Positions 8,664 through 16,308 of a stretch of 28,568 nt of DNA are shown here, in pieces. This DNA is from Clostridium sp. UBA2485 (lineage in GTDB: Bacteria > Bacillota > Clostridia > Clostridiales > Clostridiaceae), in the NCBI RefSeq assembly GCF_002341865.1, contig NZ_DDOV01000046.1, forward strand, positions 275 to 28,842, given 5' to 3'. The notes beneath the pieces were generated by a model. The model searched no databases and had not been told where the DNA came from. It saw nothing but the letters and a program-made list of their open reading frames with translations. Every line of letters starts with the position of its first letter. The first letter of the stretch is position 1. The position numbers and the translations under genes are program-made.

Positions 8664-9137
8664 TTATGTTTGTATTTGTGTTGGTATTAATATGTTGTTT
8701 AATTCTTTTACAGTAATATTAAAATAATTGCTACCTGTGTCTAATGGTTTAATTTGAGATATAACATAATCATCCTTAAGTAAAAACATCAAATCATCTG
8801 ATTTATTCTTGTCTTTTGGTATAATAAGTGCAAAGGAATTATTAGGTACCAAAATATTATCTTCTTCGATTAGTGCAGCACACAACTCTCCTTTAATAAA
8901 ATTTTGTTTTAAAGAAAAAATAATATCACCTTTTCTAGTTATGTTAACATTTTCATATAACATACTAAAATTTTCTACAGGCTTAGTATTAATTATTCTT
9001 TGTTTAAAAATATCAATACAACTCTCATCAATTAACTTATAACTACTATTAATTTCTGTAGTTTCCTTTAAAGTCCTGCTAGATAAATTAATGTCTGCAA
9101 TCTGGTACAAATAACAGGTTTCACAATTAATATCCAT
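8664..9137 (-). CDS. Stand-alone HsdS-like target-recognition-domain protein
   Basis: This 157-aa protein resembles one half of a type I restriction-modification specificity subunit. GDIIFS at 70-75 corresponds to the HsdS 'GDil.s' strand. The C-terminal segment at 132-152 (LDTGSNYFNITVKELNNI, then LIP) matches the typical 'G....it...l..i.iP' end of a recognition domain. The start is ATG 9137, not an ATG 69 bases upstream: AGGGGG lies at 9144-9149, a good distance away. A Cys pair near the N-terminus (CETC) is unusual. There is no second recognition domain, no long helical spacer, and no hsdM or hsdR in the window. It has its own terminator and appears monocistronic. Function is unknown: it could be a solitary half-specificity subunit or a repurposed DNA-binding domain. 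The assignment rests on motif pattern only. Confidence 0.65.
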   Translation of the reverse strand: MDINCETCYLYQIADINLSSRTLKETTEINSSYKLIDESCIDIFKQRIINTKPVENFSMLYENVNITRKGDIIFSLKQNFIKGELCAALIEEDNILVPNNSFALIIPKDKNKSDDLMFLLKDDYVISQIKPLDTGSNYFNITVKELNNILIPTQIQT

Positions 9138-9320
9138 CCTTATCCCCCTAAAGAAAATATTCAAATTTCTATAATAATTATATACTATTTTTATTCGCAA
9201 ATTCATTAATAACTTATAGTTTTATCATAAAATTTATTATTTCTAATATTTTCGTAAAAAAATATAATACCACTTTATTTTTATATCTTTATTATACAAA
9301 AAATTCCTTAATGTTACTTA

Positions 9321-9369
9321 TCAAAAAAATCAAAGTTACCAATGAGTTTTATATTGATAACCTTGATTT
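9321..9369 (-). terminator. Terminator of pepF
   Basis: Bases 9327-9343 pair with 9353-9369 (17 bp; two positions become G-U pairs in the minus-strand RNA). The transcript then runs into seven U. It is 11 bases past the pepF stop. Confidence 0.88.
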
Positions 9370-9379
9370 TAAAATAATT

Positions 9380-11179
9380 TTATATTTCCTTTTCTAACAT
9401 GTCTAATAACATATCGAATCTTTTTATAGTATCTTCTAGTGGTTTTGGCGTTGTCATATCAACACCTGCATTTTTAAGTATGTTTATTGGATAATCACTA
9501 CTTCCTGCTTTTAAAAAGCCTTTAAATCTTTCTACCTCTTGGGCTCCTCCATTTATTATCATTTGTGAAAATGAATTTGCTGCTGCAAAACCTGTTACAT
9601 ATTGATAAACGTAGAAATCTCTATAGAAATGAGGAATTCTTGACCATTCCATATCTATTTCACTATCTACAACCATATCTTTTCCAAAGTATTTTACATT
9701 TAAATCATGATATATACTACACAAATCGTCGCTAGACAATGCTTCTCCTGCTTCTATTTTTTCATGGGTAATAAGTTCAAATTCAGCAAACATTGTTTGT
9801 CTAAAAACAGTAGTTCTTATACTCTCCAGCTGTTCATTAATCAAGTATAATTTTTTAATTTTATCTTCTTCTTTTTTTATTAAATAATCCATGAGTATGC
9901 ATTCATTAGTTATAGAAGCAACTTCAGCACAAAACAATACATAATCTGCATAAATATATGGCTGATTTTTCTTTGAATAATAAGAGTGTATAGAATGCCC
10001 CATTTCATGAGCAAGTGTAGAAACATCATTTATTTGATTATTATAATTTAAAAGCACATATGGCATGCTATTATAACTTCCACTAGAATAAGCTCCGCCT
10101 CTTTTTCCTTTGTTTTCATATACATCAATCCATCTATCTTTTATGCCTTCTTTAAATATATTTAGATATTCCTCTCCCATTGGTTTTAGTGCTTCAATAC
10201 AAATTTTTACTCCTTCTTCATAAGGTATGTCAAATTTAGGAGTCTCTATATTAGGTACATATAAATCGTACATATGAATTTCATCCAACTTTAACAATTT
10301 CTTTTTAAGTGACACATACCTATGAAGAGATTTTAAATTATTGTTGATAGTATCTATTACATTATGATAAACCTCAAGAGGAATTTTATTTGGCTTCAAT
10401 GAACTTTCTAGTGAAGAATTGTAATTTCTAGCTTTTGACTTAAATATAAAACTTTTATGTGAAGACGTATAAGTAGTGGCTAAAGTATTTTTATATTTTT
10501 TATATGTGCCAAATAAACCGTTAAAAGCCTCCTGTCTAACTCTTCTATTTTTTGATCTTATAAATACGGAATAATTTCCTTCTGTAAGTTCAATTGAATA
10601 ATTATTTTCATCTTGTATTACAGGAAAAGTCATATCTGCATTGGTTAGCATATTAAATATATTTCCTGGAGCTGATAGTGAATTTTCTGCAGATGCTAAT
10701 AATTTTTCCCCTTCTTCACTAAGTATATGAGGTTTTTGTTCTAAAATAGCCTTCAAATATTTTTCATAAAGTTTTAATGGCTCTAACTCATCTATAGCCT
10801 TGTTAATATCCTCTTCACTTAAAGTTAATATTTCCGGTACAAAGAAAGAGGTTATACTATTTACCTCTGTAAGGTAAGCTCTTATTCTATCTAAAAGAAC
10901 TTGATACTTAGTATTTGCTGTATTTTCATCACTTCTAAGATGAGCATATACATATAAATCCTCTACTAAGTTTGAAACTTTAACATAACTTTCTAAATAT
11001 CCTAAAAGCATATTAGGATCCTTCAATTTCCCTTTATAGTCTAATAATTTAGGTGCTATTTCTTTTGCTTTAATAAAGTCTGATTCCCAAGCTTTCTCGT
11101 CCAAATACATTTTTTCAACATTCCATTTGTACTTTTCAGGAACTTCTTCTCTAATTTTTAACTTTTTTACTTCGCTCAT
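9380..11179 (-). CDS. pepF: Oligoendopeptidase F, zinc metallopeptidase family M3B
   Basis: This 599-aa cytoplasmic peptidase has the usual PepF length and hydrolyses short peptides. The catalytic motif is HEMGH at 391-395 (His391 and His395 bind zinc, Glu392 is the catalytic base). The third ligand is probably Glu419 in FCAEVASITNE. The downstream IPHFYRDFYVYQY segment (515-527) supplies the His/Tyr residues that hold substrate in M3 enzymes. The N-terminal helical region starts with the family pattern VPEKYKWNVEKMY. The start is ATG 11179 behind GGGAGGG. It is a single-gene transcript with its own terminator. A family role in recycling peptides from uptake or protein turnover fits the neighbouring peptide and amino-acid transport genes. 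Confidence 0.97.
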   Translation of the reverse strand: MSEVKKLKIREEVPEKYKWNVEKMYLDEKAWESDFIKAKEIAPKLLDYKGKLKDPNMLLGYLESYVKVSNLVEDLYVYAHLRSDENTANTKYQVLLDRIRAYLTEVNSITSFFVPEILTLSEEDINKAIDELEPLKLYEKYLKAILEQKPHILSEEGEKLLASAENSLSAPGNIFNMLTNADMTFPVIQDENNYSIELTEGNYSVFIRSKNRRVRQEAFNGLFGTYKKYKNTLATTYTSSHKSFIFKSKARNYNSSLESSLKPNKIPLEVYHNVIDTINNNLKSLHRYVSLKKKLLKLDEIHMYDLYVPNIETPKFDIPYEEGVKICIEALKPMGEEYLNIFKEGIKDRWIDVYENKGKRGGAYSSGSYNSMPYVLLNYNNQINDVSTLAHEMGHSIHSYYSKKNQPYIYADYVLFCAEVASITNECILMDYLIKKEEDKIKKLYLINEQLESIRTTVFRQTMFAEFELITHEKIEAGEALSSDDLCSIYHDLNVKYFGKDMVVDSEIDMEWSRIPHFYRDFYVYQYVTGFAAANSFSQMIINGGAQEVERFKGFLKAGSSDYPINILKNAGVDMTTPKPLEDTIKRFDMLLDMLEKEI

Positions 11180-11393
11180 GGTTCCCTCCCAATTATTTAG
11201 ACTATGTTTTTATTTTTATTATTAATTATGATTTAATTGCTATAATGCTTATAAAGAGTAATAATATTTTAAAACATAGTCATTATTTTAGATTTAATAT
11301 AATTTTATATTAACACATATTTACAAAACTTTAATAAAATCCTTTAAACATTCTGTAATTTTCTTTTAATAAATTTTCCATAACTCTTTTTAT

Positions 11394-11572
11394 CTATAAA
11401 TTGATTGCCTTTACTATTATCTCTCCTCTTACCATAGTTAATACAGGATATCCTTATTTGCTATTATTACTCCTATGTCTAAATTAAAATGGGTATGAAC
11501 GCTGATACCACCTAGAATTATATATTTTCCACTAGCATCAATAATCTCATCATAATTTCTTTTAAGTTCACT
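11394..11572 (-). pseudogene. Remnant of a dihydropyrimidinase/D-hydantoinase gene
   Basis: On the minus strand 11572 to about 11460 encodes the N-terminal part of a hydantoinase: LKRNYDEIIDASGKYI followed by ILGGISVHTHFNLDIG, including the HxH metal ligands. A different frame then gives GYPVLTMVRGEIIVKAINL and a stop at 11394-11396, which is the C-terminal hydantoinase motif. The roughly 400 residues normally between them are missing, so the gene suffered a large internal deletion plus a frameshift. An in-frame stop precedes the first part and no start codon is present. It cannot be functional. Confidence 0.7.
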
Positions 11573-11582
11573 CTATAATTTC

Positions 11583-11680
11583 TTATAACGAGAAAAGAAA
11601 AGTGTACAATCACTTTTCTTGAAAATTCTTAAAAAAATTATTTAAGGTAAGACTAATATAATCTTAATTGTGAATTATAA
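11583..11680. repeat. Decayed relative of the 8264-8444 MITE-like element
   Basis: The segment around 11598-11680 aligns with 8342-8424. Shared landmarks in the same order are AAAGTG...CACTTTT, GAAAA, an AAATTA...ACTAAT region and CTTAATT near the right end. The central hairpin (11595-11604/11611-11620) is kept. The left terminal repeat is gone and the right one is degraded. It directly abuts the 5' side of the hydantoinase remnant. Confidence 0.45.
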
Positions 11681-11740
11681 AATCTATATTTAGATCACCT
11701 AGTAAATTTTTATTTATTTTTATATTGTAAATAATTTAGT

Positions 11741-12994
11741 TTAAAACTGTGTCATACAGATTGGTTTTTCATCTGATGAAAATATTTCATTTAATACTTT
11801 TAAATACTCTACATTTGAAATTTTAATTTTTCCATATCTATAAAGACTATTAATATCTACAACACATGTAATAAGCGATGAAAAATCTGAAACATCCATC
11901 ATAAGTTCTACGTCAAAATCTTTATTTTTATTTAAAGTGGCTTTTCCGTCATTAAAATGAATTATATAACTTCCATTATTTTCTTTTATAAGAGTATCGG
12001 TAATCGTTAGTTTAAGTCTGCAATCTTGATTTTTAAAGTTATGCCTTTCTAAATCCTTGAAAAGTTTAGATACATCTATTACTCTGTACATTATTCCCGT
12101 TCCTTGCCTACTGCATTGATGATATACACCAGTAAGTATTATATCTGCCCCATCTCTTGGATCTTCTAAAGCAAATCTAAAATTTTCATCTTGAGTATTA
12201 AAAAGTATATATCTTATTTGATCATTTTGACTATTAAAGAATGTCATAAACTCAAGGAATACTTCTGGATCTTCATAAAGGAATTCTTTTATAACCATAT
12301 CATTAATTGTAAAAGCCTCTGTATCCCCTTTTTTAAATTCAAAAACCACATAACCCTTTATTTCATCTTTAACTCTGTATGCTAAAATTTTATTTGAAGC
12401 ATTATCAAATAAAATTTTAAATTCATAATCATGTTTTTCAATTAGTCCATTAGTTTTCATTACCATTTTATTATAAAAATTACAAAGCTCATGTACATCT
12501 TCAATATTTAAAAATTGAATGTGTGCCTTACTTGTACCCTTTGGTAAATTGCAAGGTTTTACCCTAAATTGATTAATACTTGTACCAAATCCAAAGCCCA
12601 TCTTTTTATAAAAGTCTGGTCTGAAAGGATATAGTAATGCCATGGAAACCCCTTGATTTCTGTAATGACAGATAAAATCTTTAATAATATCTATTGCAAC
12701 CTTTTCTTTTTTATGAATTAAATCAACAGCAATACACCCTACTCCACCAGCTTTAATTTTTTGACTTAATAAATTCATATTGAAATCGTGATATCTCATT
12801 CCTCCAAGAAGTGCTGAATCTTCAAATACTCCATAGAAATTAACGTTTTGCCTTTCATTTTGAACCTTGATAATATTATCTTTAAACCTATCCTTATCTT
12901 CCTTTGTAAATATTCCATTAGCGGGGTATGCATTAGCTACTATTTCTACAAAACTTTCTATATGACATTCTTCTAATTTTTTTATTACGTGCAT
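11741..12994 (-). CDS. Eis-like N-acetyltransferase (GNAT plus SCP2-like C-terminal domain)
   Basis: This 417-aa protein has the Eis layout: N-terminal GNAT domain (about 1-145), a second degenerate GNAT-like domain (about 160-300) and a sterol-carrier-like C-terminal domain (about 305-417). The acetyl-CoA loop region is at 83-104 (GGVGCIAVDLIHKKEK); it lacks the usual RGKG and is therefore atypical. PFRPDFYKKMGFGFG at 123-137 matches the Eis segment that provides the catalytic Tyr (here Tyr129). The protein ends in Phe417, as in mycobacterial Eis, where the C-terminal carboxylate acts in catalysis. Family members acetylate amines such as aminoglycosides or protein lysines; the substrate here is unknown. 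The ATG at 12994 is the only usable start because TAA lies in frame at 13021-13019, yet the strong GGAGG is far upstream behind a hairpin. Confidence 0.85.
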   Translation of the reverse strand: MHVIKKLEECHIESFVEIVANAYPANGIFTKEDKDRFKDNIIKVQNERQNVNFYGVFEDSALLGGMRYHDFNMNLLSQKIKAGGVGCIAVDLIHKKEKVAIDIIKDFICHYRNQGVSMALLYPFRPDFYKKMGFGFGTSINQFRVKPCNLPKGTSKAHIQFLNIEDVHELCNFYNKMVMKTNGLIEKHDYEFKILFDNASNKILAYRVKDEIKGYVVFEFKKGDTEAFTINDMVIKEFLYEDPEVFLEFMTFFNSQNDQIRYILFNTQDENFRFALEDPRDGADIILTGVYHQCSRQGTGIMYRVIDVSKLFKDLERHNFKNQDCRLKLTITDTLIKENNGSYIIHFNDGKATLNKNKDFDVELMMDVSDFSSLITCVVDINSLYRYGKIKISNVEYLKVLNEIFSSDEKPICMTQF

Positions 12995-13001
12995 ATCATT
13001 T

Positions 13002-13047
13002 TCATTGGAATATCTATATTATTAAGAATCCAATGATATTCACCTCC
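13002..13047 (-). promoter_or_regulatory. Leader of the Eis-like gene: Shine-Dalgarno and start codon separated by a hairpin
   Basis: The minus strand has GGAGGTG at 13047-13041, an 8-bp stem (13029-13036 with 13002-13009, 19-base loop), then seven bases and ATG 12994. No Shine-Dalgarno lies directly before the ATG. Folding the stem would leave about 13 bases between GGAGG and ATG. Upstream, a 10-bp inverted repeat (13071-13080/13105-13114) flanks a TATAAT (13098-13093). Confidence 0.5.
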
Positions 13048-13241
13048 ATTTATATTTTTTAACTGCACACAACATAATTTATATGAATACTTATTATAAT
13101 TAGAAAATTATGTTTATATATGAATATCCTTTTGCTTTTAAGCACATACTCATTTTTAGCAACTAAAATTAGTAATTTGTATCCAATTATCTTCCTTAAA
13201 TTCTAAATATATCTCTTTTTATCACTTTTAATATATTCTCA

Positions 13242-13931
13242 TTAATAATTGCTTATATATCTTTGTGTAAATGGGCATACCTCTATACATTTGCCACATA
13301 ATGAGATTTCAGCTCCTACTTGTTCTTTTGATAATTCTCTAGCTTTTTGTCTGCAGCTAAAAGGATTTATTAATTCGTCTCTTTCTAATTTTATATTCCA
13401 TAGCTGTCCCTTAATTGTTTCAGCTGGGCATGATAACCTACATTTCTCACATCTGCCACATCTGGATTCATTAATTGGACTATTGGTTTCAAGTGGCATA
13501 TTGGTCAAAACTGAAGAAATACGTATAGCTGATCCATATTCAGGTGTAATTAATAATGCATTTTTACATATCCAACCTAACCCTGCCCTTGTAGCTACAG
13601 TTTTATGTGGTAATAGTGTAGCTAAATTATCATCACTAGTAACATAAGTGGATGTTTGTCCTATTGCATCATAACCCAAGTTTTCTATATAGCTAACACA
13701 AGCTATAGCAATTTCATCCAAAGCATTATTTATTCTCTTGTACTCCTCCCAATATTCTTTTGTTGGTCCATATTCAATTTCTCTTATAATTTTAGTATTT
13801 AATTTAATTCCAAAGGATATGCCATAGTCCATACTCTTACGTGCTTCAATATCAATATCTCTCAAATCTGCAAATCCAACTAAAGATGCTCCAAGAGTTT
13901 CTAAATATTTCTTTAAAAAATTTTTATTCAT
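13242..13931 (-). CDS. QueG-like double [4Fe-4S] protein (epoxyqueuosine reductase-related)
   Basis: This 229-aa protein has two iron-sulfur clusters of the 8Fe-8S ferredoxin type. Cys158, Cys161, Cys164 and Cys168 form C-x2-C-x2-C-x3-C-P. Cys193, Cys212, Cys215 and Cys219 (CGKCIEVCPFT) supply the second set. The conserved TRAGLGWICKNALLITPEYGS stretch (114-134, quoted in part) is characteristic of the QueG/reductive-dehalogenase-like fold. QueG, which makes queuosine from epoxyqueuosine using cobalamin, is usually about 380 aa with a C-terminal HEAT-like region; this protein lacks that region. It is better called QueG-like than QueG. The start is ATG 13931 behind GAGGTG. No other queuosine genes are near. 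Confidence 0.82.
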   Translation of the reverse strand: MNKNFLKKYLETLGASLVGFADLRDIDIEARKSMDYGISFGIKLNTKIIREIEYGPTKEYWEEYKRINNALDEIAIACVSYIENLGYDAIGQTSTYVTSDDNLATLLPHKTVATRAGLGWICKNALLITPEYGSAIRISSVLTNMPLETNSPINESRCGRCEKCRLSCPAETIKGQLWNIKLERDELINPFSCRQKARELSKEQVGAEISLCGKCIEVCPFTQRYISNY

Positions 13932-14093
13932 ACTTCACCTCAATTATTCATATTAATAATAACATTTTCTAAGACTTTCTTACTTTTATCCATAACATAA
14001 ATTCATTAACTATGTCTTTTTTATCTCACTTTAAAAATCTCAATCTTTCCGTGATAATAAAAATTTTCTTCACATTGCTATAATATAATAATA

Positions 14094-14456
14094 TTACTTA
14101 AATAAATAGTGCCCTACATATTCTAAGTACATATCCCCATAGAAAAAATCTCTACTTTTTATAATTTCTAATATTTGTTCTTTAGTCATTAATTTAACTT
14201 CACTTACTTCTCCTTGCTGAGGAATAACTTCATTAATATCAATTTCCTGTCTAAAATAATAAATATCTGCAATCCAAGGACTTTTAGTATCAAATCTAAT
14301 CCTTCTAAGTAATCCTCCATTTTCTACTTTTAACTCTATTCCTAACTCTTCTTTAACTTCTCTTAAAGCTGCTTCTAAACTTTCTTCTCCTGCAATAACT
14401 GAACCACCTACTGTTTCCCATTTGTTTGCATTAGTTTTGTTTGGGCTTCTTCTTGA
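14094..14456 (-). pseudogene. 5'-truncated NUDIX hydrolase gene
   Basis: The minus strand encodes RSPNKTNANKWETVGGS and a perfect NUDIX box (G-x5-E-x7-REVKEELGI) followed by a normal C-terminal half ending YLEYVGHYLFK and a stop at 14094-14096. The first 30 or so residues of a NUDIX protein are missing. In-frame stop codons lie immediately upstream (14459-14457) and there is no start codon before the box. NUDIX proteins hydrolyse nucleoside diphosphates linked to another group; this copy should be dead unless rescued by an unseen start. The break lies about 40 bases from the terminator stem of the next gene. Confidence 0.8.
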
Positions 14457-14493
14457 TTATAATTATAACACTTAGAAATAAAATTATATAATT

Positions 14494-14534
14494 AAAAACT
14501 GCTAAAGATTTATTTAAAATCTTTAGCAGTTTTT
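14494..14534 (-). terminator. Terminator of the GNAT pair
   Basis: Bases 14494-14509 and 14519-14534 are perfect reverse complements (16 bp) with A5 on the left and T5 on the right, so it can work in both directions. It lies about 112 bases past the stop at 14646; the bases between hold nothing I can identify. Confidence 0.8.
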
Positions 14535-14645
14535 AAGTCATCTACACTTAATATTTTGGAAAACATATTTCAATATTTACTTTATAAAGCTTCTTTATAC
14601 TTAAATCATAAATATTTAAATGCTTAGTTATTCGAATAGAGGTAT

Positions 14646-15194
14646 CTAACTTTTCTTTGCTCTTAAAGCCTTTCTCATCCACAAAATCTTAAATTTCTTG
14701 TCTGCTATCTCTCCCTCATAAGTATCAAATTCTTTAAAACCTGATCTTTCATATGCTTTTATTGCTCTCTTATTAAATTCTGCCACTCCTAATCTAACAT
14801 AATCTCCTTTATAATTATGATGATTGGTTGCAAAATCTACACATTCTGATACATATTCACTACCCAATCCTTTTCCAGTTAGATCCGGCCTTAGACCAAA
14901 GCCTATCCACATCTCATAAATTTTATTTAGATTATCTTTTACTGTTTTTATGTCTACATATCCATCGTCTTCAGAACTTCCATCAACCTCTTCAAAAAAT
15001 TCTATAGTAAGCTCCCCTATTAAATTATTATTCTCATCTAAAGCTGCAAATTTTCCGAAACCCCAGTATTCTTCTTCTAATAACGACTCTTCTTCATTGC
15101 AGTAATCATATACAGAATATTCGCCTTCATATTTCCAATTGTTAATCATCTCTCCTGCATACTCTTTGTTCATTGAAATAAACTTATATTTCAT
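14646..15194 (-). CDS. GNAT-family N-acetyltransferase
   Basis: This 182-aa single-domain GNAT protein transfers acetyl from acetyl-CoA to an unknown amine. The acetyl-CoA loop is LRPDLTGKGLGSEYV, preceded by the beta-4 strand YEMWIGFG. The C-terminal AIKAYERSGFKEFDTY is the usual last motif. The start is ATG 15194, with GGAGGAG seven bases upstream, and not an ATG at 15218 that lies before that site. The gene overlaps the stop of the upstream GNAT gene by 11 bases, so the two are translationally coupled. The N-terminal part is unusually acidic (EEESLLEEEYW). Confidence 0.9.
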   Translation of the reverse strand: MKYKFISMNKEYAGEMINNWKYEGEYSVYDYCNEEESLLEEEYWGFGKFAALDENNNLIGELTIEFFEEVDGSSEDDGYVDIKTVKDNLNKIYEMWIGFGLRPDLTGKGLGSEYVSECVDFATNHHNYKGDYVRLGVAEFNKRAIKAYERSGFKEFDTYEGEIADKKFKILWMRKALRAKKS

Positions 15195-16086
15195 CTTCTC
15201 TCCTCCAATTATATTCATACTCTACACTTGCTTTATATTTTGTAAAACCTTCTCTAAGATATAGATTTAATGCACTCTCATTTTCTATATCTACACAGAG
15301 CATAGCCTTAGGCATTCCTTTACTTCTTCCATAGCCTATTGCTGCTCTTAATAAATTTCTACCTATCCCTTTTCCTCTATACTCTGGATTTACACACACA
15401 ACAGATATGTATGTATATTTTTCTCCTGCTTCAAATTCCACTGAAGCACGTATAGTTCCTATAGGTTCCTCATTATAATAAAGTAACATCATTCCATCTT
15501 CTAAATGGCAATGTGGCTCGCTCTTCCAATATAAACAAACATTTTCTGGTGTTCTTGGAGAATCCTCTGGAAATCCAATATTTCTAACCTTACACCACTC
15601 CATTTCATCCCTATTTTCTTTAAAAGTCCTTAACTCATATCCCTCTGGAAAAGTAGCTTTAGGAACTTCTCTATCCTCTCTAATCATAGTAAAACTATAT
15701 CCACCTAACTTAAATTGTAAAGCTGTTAATATTTCAGCCATAACCTCATTCTTTTGATCTATATATATAAATATTTTATCTATGCCTTCTATTTCTTCCA
15801 ATATTGCTCTAAGCATAATCTTATAATTATCTATTTTATTTTCAATGCTATGAAATATCCTTAATCTACCCATTCCTCCCTGTTTATAGAAGTCATCTAA
15901 AATGAGGGAAATCACCCCTTTAATATTATTATCACTCACTAATATATAAGTTGGATTTTCTTTATTAATCTCAAAACTCTCTAAATCTATATCACTTAAT
16001 CCTTCATCATTAGGATCCCCTCTATACTTCTTACAATACTCAATAAAGTCTTCAACCATTTCATCTCTTAATCTTTCAACCTTCAT
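15184..16086 (-). CDS. Two-domain GNAT-family acetyltransferase
   Basis: This 300-aa protein has two GNAT-fold halves. The N-terminal half (about 1-135) is degenerate, without a clear acetyl-CoA loop. The C-terminal half (about 148-300) has the full motif VNPEYRGKGIGRNLLRAAI and the final ALNLYLREGFTKY. This layout resembles MshD-type tandem GNAT enzymes, but nothing shows a mycothiol role. The start ATG 16086 follows GGAGGGGAAG. It overlaps the next GNAT gene by 11 bases and forms a two-gene operon ending at the 14494-14534 stem-loop. Confidence 0.9.
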   Translation of the reverse strand: MKVERLRDEMVEDFIEYCKKYRGDPNDEGLSDIDLESFEINKENPTYILVSDNNIKGVISLILDDFYKQGGMGRLRIFHSIENKIDNYKIMLRAILEEIEGIDKIFIYIDQKNEVMAEILTALQFKLGGYSFTMIREDREVPKATFPEGYELRTFKENRDEMEWCKVRNIGFPEDSPRTPENVCLYWKSEPHCHLEDGMMLLYYNEEPIGTIRASVEFEAGEKYTYISVVCVNPEYRGKGIGRNLLRAAIGYGRSKGMPKAMLCVDIENESALNLYLREGFTKYKASVEYEYNWRREDEI

Positions 16087-16141
16087 GACTCTTCCCCTCC
16101 ATTATCTATATTTATGAAAATATTACCATTTATCACTCTAA

Positions 16142-16180
16142 TCTTATATATCCAAAATAATTCTGTATTAAAGTTGAGCA
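16142..16180. repeat. Dispersed 39-bp repeat, copy 1
   Basis: This segment matches 24771-24809 in the same orientation at 37 of 39 positions. It lies 56 bases upstream of a GNAT start. On the minus strand it begins TGCTCAACTTTAATA and ends TGGATATATAAGA. It may be a mobile-element end or a shared promoter module. Confidence 0.7.
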
Positions 16181-16237
16181 GAGAGATTTACTTTGACATT
16201 TAACCATAAGAATTAGTATTATTTTAAAACAGCATCT

Positions 16238-16291
16238 CAATTTAAAATAGAAAAACCTATAAACGCAGTATCTTCTCTACGTTTATAGGTT
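16238..16291 (-). terminator. Terminator of the ABC exporter operon
   Basis: Bases 16254-16265 pair perfectly with 16280-16291 (12 bp). The minus-strand transcript continues GGTTTTTCTATTTT. It lies 18 bases after the stop of the second exporter gene. Confidence 0.85.
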
Positions 16292-16308
16292 ATTAATTTA
16301 AATGACCT

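Noticed and set aside
8664..9137. A complete type I restriction-modification locus
   Set aside because: Flanking genes are cstA and pepF; no methylase (NPPY-type motif) or helicase/nuclease gene is present anywhere in the window.
9138..9206. Longer N-terminus for the HsdS-like protein starting at 9206
   Set aside because: The ribosome binding site at 9144-9149 lies inside this stretch and points to ATG 9137.
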